Source: Rouxiella silvae (GTDB lineage Bacteria; Pseudomonadota; Gammaproteobacteria; Enterobacterales; Enterobacteriaceae). From it: a stretch of DNA of 64,000 bases. A program made the translations under genes and the position numbers. The notes beneath the pieces are model-generated. The model saw only the letters and a program-made list of their open reading frames with translations, was not told the origin of the DNA and made no database searches. Shown in pieces: positions 6,655 through 15,693 of the stretch. The DNA lies in contig NZ_MRWD01000002.1 of assembly GCF_002093625.1 (NCBI RefSeq), positions 111,643-175,642 of the forward strand, in the 5' to 3' direction. The first letter of the stretch is position 1. Every line of letters begins with the position of its first letter.

Positions 6655-8416
6655 GTAATTTAACTCCAAAACGTAAGGCAATCCCCAGACCGAGCACCAC
6701 CAACAAAATATTGATAAACGAAAGTGCCGCGACGATATCAATTGCACCCGCAGCCCACAGGGACACCAGCATCGATCCGATGGTTTCCGTACCCGGCGAC
6801 AGGAGATAAACCCCAGTGGAATATTCGCGCTCGAAAATCAAGAACATCAGTAGCCAGGAGCCAATTAACCCATAGCGAGAGAGGGGAATAGTCACGTGGC
6901 GCGTAATTTGACCGCGCGTTGCACCGGTGCTGCGTGCCGCTTCCTCAAGCTCTGGCGCCACTTGCAGCAAGGTAGAAGAAATAAGCCGCAGGCCATAGGC
7001 CATCCACACCACGGTATACGCCAGCCAGACGCTAAATATGGTGCTGCGCAGGGAACGGAGCCAGACAATAAAGTGTTCGCGCAGCCAGTCGGCCATCGGC
7101 AGCACTGAAAACCAGCCGTCTTTGAGCGATTTGTCGAGCCACATCGGGACGAAAAGGAACACCCATAAAAACGCCAGACCGGCCAGCAGCCCCGGCACCG
7201 CGCGCGGAACCAGCACACTGTAGTCGAGGAAACGTGTGGAGCTGTCGGGTTTACGGTGCATGGCGATACCAATAAACAGGTAACACACCACAGCCAGCGC
7301 GCCGCCGATCACCCCGATGGCCATTGAGTTGACGATGGCCCGCAGCAGGTTTGGCTGCTGCCAGATAGTGCGGAAGGTGTTGAGCGACAGCTCGTCCCAT
7401 AGAGAAACCCCTACGCCCCAGTTAGAGATAAAGGCGCGCAGCACGACGCCAACCAACGGTACACCGATGGTCACCGTTAACCAAAACACGACCACCGCAC
7501 CCGCTACCCAGCGCCATTTACCCAATGGCAGGGCGCGTGCCTGCGACGCTTTGCCTTTCATGGTCACAAAACGGTTAGCCGTGCGCATCAATCTGCGCTG
7601 TAGCATCACCAGTGGAATAGTGATGCAAATAAGCACCACCGCCACCGCCGCCATCAGATGATACGAAGGTGTGCCGAGCTTATTAGTGAGCTGATACAGA
7701 TAGGTGGCCAGCACCATGTTGCCTTCCGGGTCGCCCAATACCAGCATCAACCCAAACACTTCCAGCCCGAGGAAGAACAGCAGCACGCCCGCATACAGAA
7801 TGGAAGGGCGCACCATCGGCAGACTGACTGCGGTCATCACCTGAAGAGGAGAAGCACCGGCAGTTCTCGCTGCCTCTTCCACGTCAGAACCTACGCTGCG
7901 CAAGGCTGAAGAGATATAAAGGTAGGCGTGTGGCACGTGGGTTAACCCGGCAATCACGACGATGCTGGACATCGAATAGATGTTCCAAGGCACGAAGCCC
8001 AGCAGTGATTCGGCCCAAAGCGAGAAGAAGCCTACCGGTCCGGCGGCAACCACGTAACCAAAACCTAGCACCATTGGCGAGACGAAAATGGGCACCAGAA
8101 TCAGCGGTTCGATAAAACGTCGTCCGGGGAGATCGGTTCGGACCATCAGAAATGCCAGGATCCCGCCCAGCGGTACGGCAATAATCACCAGTCCGAAAGC
8201 CAGAATAAATCCACTTTTCAGTGCCTTGTAAAAGTCAGGGTCGGTAAAAATAAAGGCAAACGACTCCAGACTGAACGCTTTAGAAGGCGAAAAAAACGGT
8301 GCGGAAAGGAAACTCTGAATCACGATAAACGACAGCGGGACATAAATAGCCAGCGCCGTGATTACCACCACAATGCCACGCGGCAAGCTTTGCCACTTCC
8401 TGCTAAAACTGCTCAT
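6647..8416 (-). CDS. FbpB-type ABC permease, two fused membrane domains
   Basis: A 589-residue inner-membrane permease with two homologous halves, each with about six membrane segments, as in FbpB and AfuB. Both halves carry an EAA-type docking loop: EEAARTAGASPLQVMTAVSLP near residue 182 and EEAARSTGATRGQITRHVTIP near 490. The fusion means one polypeptide supplies both halves of the channel. It sits between the binding-protein gene (84 bases upstream) and the ATPase gene, which overlaps its 3' end. The substrate follows the binding protein and is discussed there. Confidence 0.93.
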   Translation of the reverse strand: MSSFSRKWQSLPRGIVVVITALAIYVPLSFIVIQSFLSAPFFSPSKAFSLESFAFIFTDPDFYKALKSGFILAFGLVIIAVPLGGILAFLMVRTDLPGRRFIEPLILVPIFVSPMVLGFGYVVAAGPVGFFSLWAESLLGFVPWNIYSMSSIVVIAGLTHVPHAYLYISSALRSVGSDVEEAARTAGASPLQVMTAVSLPMVRPSILYAGVLLFFLGLEVFGLMLVLGDPEGNMVLATYLYQLTNKLGTPSYHLMAAVAVVLICITIPLVMLQRRLMRTANRFVTMKGKASQARALPLGKWRWVAGAVVVFWLTVTIGVPLVGVVLRAFISNWGVGVSLWDELSLNTFRTIWQQPNLLRAIVNSMAIGVIGGALAVVCYLFIGIAMHRKPDSSTRFLDYSVLVPRAVPGLLAGLAFLWVFLFVPMWLDKSLKDGWFSVLPMADWLREHFIVWLRSLRSTIFSVWLAYTVVWMAYGLRLISSTLLQVAPELEEAARSTGATRGQITRHVTIPLSRYGLIGSWLLMFLIFEREYSTGVYLLSPGTETIGSMLVSLWAAGAIDIVAALSFINILLVVLGLGIALRFGVKLHD

Positions 8417-8500
8417 AACGAACCCTATATCCGCTAGAAAATCAGCCAGTTAAACCCTTCGCCCAGAAACGGGAGAAGGGGAGGACGGGGAGCAAAATCC

Positions 8501-9589
8501 TTATTTCGCCGCAGCTTCACGCCACTGCTTGATGTAGTCCAGGCGTTTTTTCTGCTGCAAATATTCCAGCAGGCTTTCATCTACCGGAATGGGTTTCAGC
8601 GCATTGCCCAGTATTTTAGTCAGGCCCTCGATATCGTTTTTACCTTCGATATCGTTGCGAATAGAGGGAATATCCGCCTGATTCGCCAAAATGCTCTGGC
8701 CTTTTTCCGACAATACGTAGTCCAGCCACAGCTTGGCTGCGTTGCCGTTGGTCGTGTCTTTGGTGATAAAGCTCACTCGAGACAGCACCAGCGTATAGTC
8801 TTTCGGATAGGAAATGCCAAGCGTTGGGTCCGTTTTGGCCCGCGCCTCGGCGTAGGATCCGAGGATATTGAAGCCGATGAGGTTCTCACCGGATGAGACC
8901 CTTTCCATCATCGTACCCGTGGAGGACTGAACCGTCAGGCCACCTTTAGCAATATCTGCCAGACGTTTGAAGTACTCAGGATCGGCTTTGAAATCCTGAA
9001 CCGAGAGCATAAAGCCCAGTCCAGATTTTTCGATATCGTAGGTGGTGACTTTGCGTTTGAATTTGTCGGTCTGGCTGGCAATCAGTTTTGCCAATGCCGC
9101 GTGGGAGTCCGGAACATCGGCGGCTGGGATCAGGCGTTTGTTATAGATAAAGACCACCGGTTCGTAGGTGGTGCCATAGGCTTTTTCTTTCCACACCGCC
9201 CATTTTGGCAGTTGGCTCTGCTCTGGCGACGCGTATTCCTCGGCATAATCGGTGGCAAGTTTAAGGGCGGTATCCATTGATGAACTCCACACCACATCAC
9301 CGCTGGTGCCCCCTGCCGCCTGTTCGCTGATGTAGCGGTTATAAAGCTCGGTGCTGTTCATGTCGTTGTATTCGACTTTAACGCCAGGATAAGTGGCCTC
9401 AAAGCCTTGAATCAACGGACCCGCCGCCTTGGTGTCTGTGGTCGAATACACCACCACCTTGCCCTCTTTTTTGGCCGCATCTACGGTTTTTTGATAATCA
9501 GCCGGATACTCTTTTGGAAACTCGGCAAAGGCCGGAGTTGAAACAACAACCGACAAGGCAACCAGAGATACTTTGAATTTTTTTAACAT
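8501..9589 (-). CDS. Periplasmic binding protein of the FbpA/AfuA type
   Basis: A 362-residue extracellular solute-binding protein with a Sec signal (MLKKFKVSLVAL...TPAFA-EF). The mature start VVVYSTTD and the later SGDVVWSSSMD are typical of the ferric-ion and hexose-phosphate binding group. The paired tyrosines that hold iron in FbpA are expected near residue 235, where this protein has LGSYAEAR, only one tyrosine. Iron(III) as a free ion is therefore doubtful; a phosphorylated sugar, phosphonate or similar anion is as likely. ATG 9589 follows AAGGG; a frame starting at 9622 has no ribosome site. It is first in the operon with the permease and ATPase. Confidence 0.9.
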   Translation of the reverse strand: MLKKFKVSLVALSVVVSTPAFAEFPKEYPADYQKTVDAAKKEGKVVVYSTTDTKAAGPLIQGFEATYPGVKVEYNDMNSTELYNRYISEQAAGGTSGDVVWSSSMDTALKLATDYAEEYASPEQSQLPKWAVWKEKAYGTTYEPVVFIYNKRLIPAADVPDSHAALAKLIASQTDKFKRKVTTYDIEKSGLGFMLSVQDFKADPEYFKRLADIAKGGLTVQSSTGTMMERVSSGENLIGFNILGSYAEARAKTDPTLGISYPKDYTLVLSRVSFITKDTTNGNAAKLWLDYVLSEKGQSILANQADIPSIRNDIEGKNDIEGLTKILGNALKPIPVDESLLEYLQQKKRLDYIKQWREAAAK

Positions 9590-9607
9590 GTATTTTAACC
9601 CTTGGTA

Positions 9608-9627
9608 ACATAATGGAAACATTATGT
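9608..9627. promoter_or_regulatory. Inverted repeat ACATAATG-GAAA-CATTATGT in the leader of the ABC operon
   Basis: Perfect 8-base arms around a 4-base loop, 19-38 bases before the binding-protein start codon. It could be an operator or a small leader hairpin. A second short symmetric site, GTATC-T-GATAC, lies close by at about 9638-9648. Confidence 0.4.
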
Positions 9628-10118
9628 AACTTATAGGGTATCTGATACATGGCGCAATGACGCGGCGGCGTTATCTTCTCATTTTGTGAGGTTGGGCGAT
9701 TTTCTCCAGCAATCAGCGGGTAAACGCCCGCAGTGAAGGTCGCTGGTGTGAGTCGTTAATGCTTCGAAGGGCCGCAGACTCTTAGCAGAGAGGGTGGGGG
9801 AGCAAAGAGTATTGGATACTCATTTGCCGACATAAAAAGTACGCTATTTTAATGGTTAAAATTAAAACACATTATTAATAAGCGAATACTGTTATTTTTA
9901 CTCGATTATTTTTTCGTCGAAACCCCCTTTAAAACCTATTCTTTTATAAGGGTAATAAAATATTTGTTGGGCCAATATGTTGCCATTTTAGTACAAGGCT
10001 ATGGGTGCAAGCTTATCGCTAATAAAATGATGACTTAATATATTTTAATATTATGGATGATGAAACTCTTTGCCTAAATAGGCGTCTCAACAGCATCATA
10101 AATATTCAGAAGAAAATC

Positions 10119-10214
10119 ATGCAACAATCAACAGCAGGAAAGACTTCGGTAGCAGACGCCATTGGCTTTCAAATTCTGTCTGCTGATACTGACCGCAGCA
10201 CGGCGGCATCTTGA
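10119..10214 (+). CDS. Possible 31-residue small ORF upstream of the binding-protein gene
   Basis: ATG to TGA encodes a 31-residue polar peptide beginning MQQSTAGKTSVADAIGF. It has no signal peptide and only a weak AGAAGA ribosome site. It ends 63 bases before the next gene. I do not recognise it; it may be a chance ORF, a leader peptide or a gene remnant. Confidence 0.2.
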   Translation: MQQSTAGKTSVADAIGFQILSADTDRSTAAS

Positions 10215-10224
10215 AGGATAACCT

Positions 10225-10243
10225 GTAACTCATTATCATCTTT
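10225..10243. promoter_or_regulatory. Weak Fur-box-like site
   Basis: By hand alignment, 12 of 19 positions match the Fur consensus, including the core ATTATCAT. It lies 34-52 bases before the siderophore-type binding-protein start, a sensible operator position for iron repression. Confidence 0.4.
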
Positions 10244-10277
10244 TCGCTCTGCCATTTACTCACTCAAGGAATGCTCC

Positions 10278-11417
10278 ATGTTTGCTGGTTTAGTTGGTTA
10301 TCTACGCGGATTCATTGCCGCCAGCGTATTATTCATGTCGGCGTTCGCACAGGCCGCCCCCATTGTTGTTACTGATGTCGCTGGCCGTCAGGTTACGCTG
10401 GAGCACCCCGCCCAGCGGGTGATGCTGGCGGATTCGCGGGCCTTGCTGGCACTGAATATCATCCATCCTAAAAATCCATTAAAAGATATTGTTGCCTGGG
10501 ACAACTGGCTGACCAAAAAATCAACCGATATCAAGCAAGCCTACGAAAAAAAATTCCCTGAAATTAATAAAATACCGACCTTCGATAACCCTTACACCAC
10601 AGACTTTAGCGTTGAAAATGCAGTCACGGTGAAGCCGGATCTGATTATTTTCGATATCGGCTTGCTGGGTAAACTGCAGGATAGCGGCACGCTGAGTTTG
10701 CTTGAGAAAGTCAAGATCCCCGTGCTGTTCATCGATTTTCGCCAAAAACCACTGGCTAATACTGTGCCGAGTATGATGCTGCTGGGTAAAGTGTTTGGCG
10801 AAGAGAAAAACGCGCAAAGTTTCATTGATTTTTATCAGCAGAGGCTAGAAACCATCCGCCAGCGCATCGCCACGCTAAAACCTGAGCAGCGTCCAAGCGT
10901 CTTTATCGAACGTCACGCCGGTTTGACGGGGGATGACTGCTGTTCAACGTTTGGCACTGGCAGCTTTGGTGAGTTTATCAACGTTGCCGGAGGCAATAAT
11001 ATCGGCAGCAAGTTGTTCAACGGCATGATGGGCGGGGACATCAACACCGAGCAGTTGATTGCCAGCAACCCTGATTTTTACCTTATGACGGGTGCCGATT
11101 GGAAACGGGGCGGCAAATCTTCACTGGCAGTGCCGCTGGGTTACACCACCGATGAGGCTACCGTGCAGAAAAGCCTGGCCCACCTGACTCAGCGTAAAGA
11201 GTTAAGCGTACTCAGCGCGGTGAAAGAAAAGCGTGTATTGGCGCTTTACCACCAGTTCTACGATATGCCTTTCAACATTATCGCAGTGGAAGAAATTGCC
11301 AAGTTTCTGCACCCGGACCTGTTTAAAGACATCGATCCGCTGTCAGACATGAAGATGTTGCATCAGAAATTTACCTCAATTGACTACAGCGGAGTGTTCT
11401 GGGCGATCCCTCAATAG
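10278..11417 (+). CDS. Siderophore/heme-type ABC substrate-binding protein (PF01497 class), orphan
   Basis: A 379-residue periplasmic binding protein of the iron-chelate class. Residues 1-28 form a Sec signal ending AQAAP. The mature protein opens with VTDVAGRQVTLEHPAQRVML, the standard start of FecB/FhuD-like proteins, and has the later VKPDLIIFD segment. No matching permease or ATPase gene is next to it; the next gene is a TonB receptor, so it would have to use a channel encoded elsewhere. A Cys pair in GDDCCSTFG is unusual for the family. The start ATG follows AAGGAATGCTCC. A hairpin follows the stop. Confidence 0.88.
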   Translation: MFAGLVGYLRGFIAASVLFMSAFAQAAPIVVTDVAGRQVTLEHPAQRVMLADSRALLALNIIHPKNPLKDIVAWDNWLTKKSTDIKQAYEKKFPEINKIPTFDNPYTTDFSVENAVTVKPDLIIFDIGLLGKLQDSGTLSLLEKVKIPVLFIDFRQKPLANTVPSMMLLGKVFGEEKNAQSFIDFYQQRLETIRQRIATLKPEQRPSVFIERHAGLTGDDCCSTFGTGSFGEFINVAGGNNIGSKLFNGMMGGDINTEQLIASNPDFYLMTGADWKRGGKSSLAVPLGYTTDEATVQKSLAHLTQRKELSVLSAVKEKRVLALYHQFYDMPFNIIAVEEIAKFLHPDLFKDIDPLSDMKMLHQKFTSIDYSGVFWAIPQ

Positions 11418-11426
11418 TGCACCCAA

Positions 11427-11456
11427 CAGACAGGGTGGGAGCTTCCACCCTGTCTG
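11427..11456 (+). terminator. Hairpin after the orphan binding-protein gene
   Basis: Perfect 12-bp arms CAGACAGGGTGG / CCACCCTGTCTG with a six-base loop, starting 9 bases after the stop codon. No T-run follows, so it may act as a processing or weak termination signal. Confidence 0.65.
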
Positions 11457-11554
11457 ACAATATTGCCATCGCTTGCCCCACTTGTTTCATTCCATTCATA
11501 TTTGTCATTTTTTCGTGCTTTTATGCTCACAATATCCTGACTTATGTTTACAGT

Positions 11555-11573
11555 TGAAATGGTTATCATTATG
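11555..11573. promoter_or_regulatory. Fur box upstream of the FecA-like receptor
   Basis: By hand alignment 14 of 19 positions match the Fur consensus, including an uninterrupted TTATCATTAT. It is about 50-70 bases before the receptor start. Iron-starvation control of the receptor is the expected outcome. Confidence 0.65.
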
Positions 11574-11621
11574 ATTCCACTTCTCATAATAACTCCTGTT
11601 TACTTTCTTTAGGAAATCTTA

Positions 11622-13754
11622 ATGCCTCCGTTTTATCGGGTATCTTTGCTGGCGGCCTCTGTTGCGCTGGCTCTTCCTGTGCATGCTGAAGACACCAAAA
11701 CTCAAAATGATAAACCAGGTGATACTATTTCAGTCGTCGGGAACTGGTTGGACAATCCTGACACCAGCACAGTATTACTCAACCACGCTGGTGCACGTTC
11801 CATCGTGACCCAAAAGCAAATTCATGAGCAGGGCGATCAGACCGTTGCGGATACGCTGCGTGGCGTACCCGGCGTTCAAGTTCGTGACAGCAACGGCACC
11901 GGAGGCAGTGATATATCACTCAACGTCGGCGTTCGTGGTTTAACCTCGCGTTTGTCACCACGTTCAACAATCCTTATGGACGGCGTTCCATTAGCCGTTG
12001 CCCCTTACGGACAGCCTCAGCTATCGATGGCCCCTTTGGGCGTCGGTAACCTGCAATCGGTTGACGTCATTCGCGGCGGTGGGGCGGTACGTTACGGGCC
12101 ACAAAACGTGGGGGGTGTGATCAACTTCGTCACCAAAGATATTCCAAAAGATTTTGGAGGGTCGGTCAGCGCGCAAACGCAGGGTGCCAGTCACGGTGGA
12201 TTGAAAACGCTTAACAGTTTTTCACTGGGTGGCACGGCGGATAACGGCTTTGGTGCAGAGATCCTCTATTCTGGCTTGCACGGTCAGGGATATCGCGAAA
12301 ATAACGACAACACCGATATCGACGATTTTATGCTGAAAACGCGTTATGCGATTACCGACCATGACGAGCTGCTGGCCAATTTCCATTACTACGACGCCAC
12401 GTCGGGAATGCCTGGCGGTTTGTCTGCTAAGCAGTATGCCCAAAACCCTTTCCAGTCGACGCGCCCGTGGGACCAATTTGAAGGTCGCCGCAAAGATATG
12501 TCGTTTAAATACAAGCATCAGGAAGATGATAAACAGTTTGAGCTGTTGACTTATTTCACCGATAGCTTCCGCGGCAGCAGCATCGAATCGGTGGGGACGG
12601 GCAAAAACGTCGGACAGAATCGTTTAGCCGCCTATCCGCGTCACTACACGACCTATGCCATCGAACCTAGCTACTCGCAGCTGTTCCGTTTCTGGGATAT
12701 GGCGCATGAAGTGACAGTGGGATACCGCTACCTGAATGAAACGATGGATGAAAAAGCTTTCCAGTCCGGCTGGTATGATCCCGCAACCACTTTTTCGGTT
12801 CCAGACTCTGGCGAACGCTATTACCAACATACCTCGGGTGGCACGGCGGCCAATGCGTTTTACATTGATGATGCAATAAACGTCGGTAACTGGACAATAA
12901 CGCCAGGTATTCGCTACGAAAGTATCAAAACGCACGTTAACGACTCGTTTGCCAATATCAGTCGTGAGAAGCAGTACAGCCAGCCGCTGCCATCGCTCAA
13001 CGTGATGTATCATTTGACCGATTCGTGGAATCTATTTGCCAACGCCAACACCTCGTTTGGCAGTATGCAGTATTTCCAGTTGACCAAAGGCGGGAGTGGT
13101 AATCAGCCTGCTCCGGGCCTGACGCCGGAAAAAGCGCACACCTATGAAGTCGGTACGCGCTATGACGATACGATTATTAAAGCCGAGTTGACTGCGTTTT
13201 ACATCAACTTCGACAATCAGCTGCAGTACATTGATAACACCGTTGGCTGGACTAATCTCGGTGCCACCAAGCATAAAGGTATTGAGACGGCGTTCAGCTA
13301 TGACTTAAGCGGTCTGAGTCATAAATTAGACGGCGTGAGCGTCTATACCAGCTACACCTATACCAAAGCGGAAACCCAGGACGGGGCCTTTGCAGGCAAA
13401 GATTTGCCGTTCTATTCTCGTCAGGTGTTCACCGCAGGAACACGTTATGAAACCGGTAACTGGGTGTGGAATGTGGACAGCTATGCGCAGTCGAAACAGT
13501 CTTCACCGGGCACTGGAACGCAATATATTACTGATGAAAGCGCCGACGGCCAATACGGTAATATCATGGGTTACATGGTGTGGAACGCCCGTGGTGAATA
13601 CCATTTTGGCAAGGAATTCTCGAATCTGACGGTTGGCGCAGGTATCAAAAACCTGTTTGACCAACGCTACTTTACTCGCTCCAACGACAACAACTTCGGC
13701 AAGTACGTCGGTGAGCCAAGAACGTTTTATGTTCAAGGGTCTATCGACTTTTAA
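11622..13754 (+). CDS. TonB-dependent outer-membrane receptor, FecA-like
   Basis: A 710-residue TonB-dependent receptor that takes up an iron chelate through the outer membrane. Residues 1-22 are a signal peptide ending VHA-ED. A TonB box is likely at GDTISVVG (about residues 33-40). The plug domain spans about 50-170 and carries the FecA-like stretches APYGQPQLS and VRGGGAVRYGPQNVGGVINF. The remainder is the 22-strand barrel ending in a C-terminal Phe (QGSIDF). It lacks the N-terminal signalling domain of FecA, and no FecI/FecR pair is nearby, so control is probably Fur only (box at 11555-11573). Ferric citrate or another hydroxycarboxylate chelate is possible but unproven. Confidence 0.92.
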   Translation: MPPFYRVSLLAASVALALPVHAEDTKTQNDKPGDTISVVGNWLDNPDTSTVLLNHAGARSIVTQKQIHEQGDQTVADTLRGVPGVQVRDSNGTGGSDISLNVGVRGLTSRLSPRSTILMDGVPLAVAPYGQPQLSMAPLGVGNLQSVDVIRGGGAVRYGPQNVGGVINFVTKDIPKDFGGSVSAQTQGASHGGLKTLNSFSLGGTADNGFGAEILYSGLHGQGYRENNDNTDIDDFMLKTRYAITDHDELLANFHYYDATSGMPGGLSAKQYAQNPFQSTRPWDQFEGRRKDMSFKYKHQEDDKQFELLTYFTDSFRGSSIESVGTGKNVGQNRLAAYPRHYTTYAIEPSYSQLFRFWDMAHEVTVGYRYLNETMDEKAFQSGWYDPATTFSVPDSGERYYQHTSGGTAANAFYIDDAINVGNWTITPGIRYESIKTHVNDSFANISREKQYSQPLPSLNVMYHLTDSWNLFANANTSFGSMQYFQLTKGGSGNQPAPGLTPEKAHTYEVGTRYDDTIIKAELTAFYINFDNQLQYIDNTVGWTNLGATKHKGIETAFSYDLSGLSHKLDGVSVYTSYTYTKAETQDGAFAGKDLPFYSRQVFTAGTRYETGNWVWNVDSYAQSKQSSPGTGTQYITDESADGQYGNIMGYMVWNARGEYHFGKEFSNLTVGAGIKNLFDQRYFTRSNDNNFGKYVGEPRTFYVQGSIDF

Positions 13755-13778
13755 GCGAGGTCATAAAGCTTAAAAAGG

Positions 13779-13809
13779 CCCGCACGGAGTCAATCCGGCG
13801 GGTTTTTTT
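13779..13809 (+). terminator. Rho-independent terminator after the FecA-like receptor
   Basis: GC-rich stem (CCCG...CGGA pairing with TCCG...CGGG) followed by seven T. The convergent xylanase gene ends nine bases further on. Confidence 0.88.
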
Positions 13810-13817
13810 ACTCAGTA

Positions 13818-14909
13818 CTACAACTTTTCAAAACAGTGTTCAACCACCCAGCTCACCGGCTTGATTTCTCCCTGAGGGCCAAAAACCAGCGGTCGCTGTG
13901 CCAACCTTGCTTGTGTTGTGGTAGCACCCACAAGATGCGGCCTGTCCCAAACGCCCCAGGTAATGACGGTTGACACTGCCTTGGTGGCGAGGACGGCTTC
14001 AAGATAACGTTTGTAGGTTGCCGCGACGATATCGTCACGCGCCGCGACAGAACCGGTGAGGTGACTGTCATCGACGTCCAGCTCGGTAACATACACCGCC
14101 ATTCCCAGACGGTGTACGGCAAGAATAAAATTCGTCAGCCCTGGGCCAACGTTGTCTCCTGCGCGTAAATGAGACTGGATCCCCAGTCCGTGCACGGGCA
14201 CGCCTCGCTGCTTAAGCCCCTGTAACAGAGCCAATACCGCCGTTCGTCTACCTTCACCATAAGGCGTGTCCGTTTCCAGGCCATAGTCGTTATAGCAAAG
14301 CACGGCATTGGGGTCAGCTTTGTGCGCGGCGTGAAACGCGATGTCGAGATATTGCGGCCCGAGGACCTGATACCAAAAGGAATTACGTAGCCCACCCGGT
14401 TGACCGTCGCTGGGCTGAATAGCCTCATTAACCACGTCCCAGGAACTTATTTTCCCCCGGTAGTGGCCGGCAACGGTAGCAATATGCGCCGTCAGCACGT
14501 CCTCGGCGTTGGCGGAATTCACCGTTTTGTGAACCCATTCTGGCAGGGAGCGATGCCAACAGAATGTGTGACCGCGCATCTGCTGCTTATGTTCATGAGC
14601 AAAGTTGGCGATAGTATCGGCTGGACCAAAATCGTAACGCTCTGCCTCGGGATGTACCGTCTGCCATTTAAGCGCATTCTCGGGCACCAAAATACTTGCC
14701 TGACGTGCCACCACGTCACGATAGGTGGCATTTGTAGTCAGCATTTTTGGGTCAATGGCGAAGCCAAACTGAACCCCTTTTTGCGTTGCAAGCTTGCGTA
14801 AGGGGATAAATGTTTCAGCGGCAAGCGCCAGTCGACTATCCAGCAACGGAACAACGACAAGAGTACGAATCAGTCCGGCAAGGAAAACGCGTCGGCTTGA
14901 CGGTTGCAT
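13818..14909 (-). CDS. GH10 endo-1,4-beta-xylanase, Tat-exported
   Basis: A 363-residue glycoside hydrolase family 10 enzyme that cuts the backbone of xylan. The acid/base Glu is in SWDVVNEAI and the nucleophile Glu in VTELDVDD, both standard. Other hallmarks are RGHTFCWH and GLGIQSHL. The N-terminus MQPSSRRVFLAGL is a twin-arginine signal, so the protein is exported folded. The start at 14909 has GAGGT just upstream; a longer frame to 14963 would bury the Tat motif. There is no carbohydrate-binding module. The gene stands alone between the receptor terminator and the YciI-like gene, and suggests a life on plant material. Confidence 0.93.
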   Translation of the reverse strand: MQPSSRRVFLAGLIRTLVVVPLLDSRLALAAETFIPLRKLATQKGVQFGFAIDPKMLTTNATYRDVVARQASILVPENALKWQTVHPEAERYDFGPADTIANFAHEHKQQMRGHTFCWHRSLPEWVHKTVNSANAEDVLTAHIATVAGHYRGKISSWDVVNEAIQPSDGQPGGLRNSFWYQVLGPQYLDIAFHAAHKADPNAVLCYNDYGLETDTPYGEGRRTAVLALLQGLKQRGVPVHGLGIQSHLRAGDNVGPGLTNFILAVHRLGMAVYVTELDVDDSHLTGSVAARDDIVAATYKRYLEAVLATKAVSTVITWGVWDRPHLVGATTTQARLAQRPLVFGPQGEIKPVSWVVEHCFEKL

Positions 14910-15188
14910 GTGCACCTCAGGGCGTATTTGCGGGTGGGTGTGGGGATCAGCGCCATCAAACACGCTGTTCCCCTAAGCTCTAACAATCTGACAGCCTTCG
15001 TCTATAAATGCCAAATAGAAATGTGTAATTTATTATTTATGTCTAGATTATGCACTTATGTAACAGTGGTATATTTTGAAATATATTTATGAGTTCTGTA
15101 GGAGAGGTTGGTATAGATATTTATGGCGTAATGACTTTTTACGGATTAATATCTTTCTTTGATGTTAATAACCCCAGAGGATACAAGC

Positions 15189-15476
15189 GTGTTTATCATT
15201 AATGTGAAATACCATAGCCCAATAGACGAAATTAACGCGCATTTAGAAGCGCATCGTCAATTTCTTGATGCACAATACGATAAAGGCATTTTTATTGCTT
15301 CTGGACCACAAGTCCCACGCGAAGGCGGATTGATAATAGCCAATAGTAAAATAACGCGTGAAGAATTGGACGTTTTACTCGCAGAAGATCCCTTTAAGTC
15401 TCATGATCTGGCGACTTATCATATAACCGAATTCGTCCCGCTTAAACACCACGCCGCCTTGGCCGATATACTCTAA
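15189..15476 (+). CDS. YciI-like protein, GTG start
   Basis: A 95-residue protein of the YciI/YCII-related family. It starts FIINVKYHSPIDEINAHLEA and has the conserved His (LEAHRQFLD), the mid GIFIASGPQ and an Asp-Pro near the end (LAEDPF). The family is small, cytoplasmic and of unknown or muconolactone-isomerase-like fold; the function is not assigned. GTG 15189 was chosen because AGAGGA lies 8 bases upstream and family members start at this point; an in-frame ATG at 15159 adds ten unrelated residues. It is monocistronic, with a strong terminator 14 bases after the stop. Confidence 0.82.
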   Translation: MFIINVKYHSPIDEINAHLEAHRQFLDAQYDKGIFIASGPQVPREGGLIIANSKITREELDVLLAEDPFKSHDLATYHITEFVPLKHHAALADIL

Positions 15477-15490
15477 GAGGAGCCCATGCA

Positions 15491-15524
15491 AAAAGCCGTA
15501 TGTTGAATAACATACGGCTTTTTT
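15491..15524 (+). terminator. Rho-independent terminator after the YciI-like gene
   Basis: Fourteen-base perfect arms AAAAGCCGTATGTT / AACATACGGCTTTT around GAAT, ending in a T-run. Confidence 0.92.
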
Positions 15525-15612
15525 GGGGTCTTTTTCATAGAAAGGGGGTCGAAAAAGTGAGTAAGAAAAAGGGGGGTATTAATTTGTGTGGGTTTAATGC
15601 ATGGTCGAAACT

Positions 15613-15642
15613 TAAAAAAAAGCCAGCGTGCGAACACGCTGG
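15613..15642 (-). terminator. Rho-independent terminator after the MFS gene (minus strand)
   Basis: On the minus strand CCAGCGTG / CACGCTGG pair around a TTCG tetraloop and are followed by eight or more T after a GC. It lies about 50 bases past the stop of the MFS gene. Confidence 0.92.
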
Positions 15643-15693
15643 AAATTAACGCACCAACACCAGGGAAATCGTTACGTCTTATTTGCTATATGT

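Larger units (their letters stand above)
9628..10277. other. Long intergenic region between two divergent transport loci
   Basis: About 650 bases without a convincing gene. The middle part (about 9840-10060) is AT-rich. It should hold the promoters of the ABC operon on the left and the siderophore-type binding protein on the right. A weak Fur-like site (10225-10243) and one short ORF (10119-10214) are noted separately. Confidence 0.6.

Noticed and set aside
11622..13754. Calling the receptor fecA
   Set aside because: The plug resembles FecA, but the signalling domain and FecIR are absent and the ligand is not known, so no gene symbol is given.
15159..15188. ATG start at 15159 for the YciI-like protein
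   Set aside because: Ten extra residues without similarity, while a GTG at 15189 has a good AGAGGA and matches the family start.
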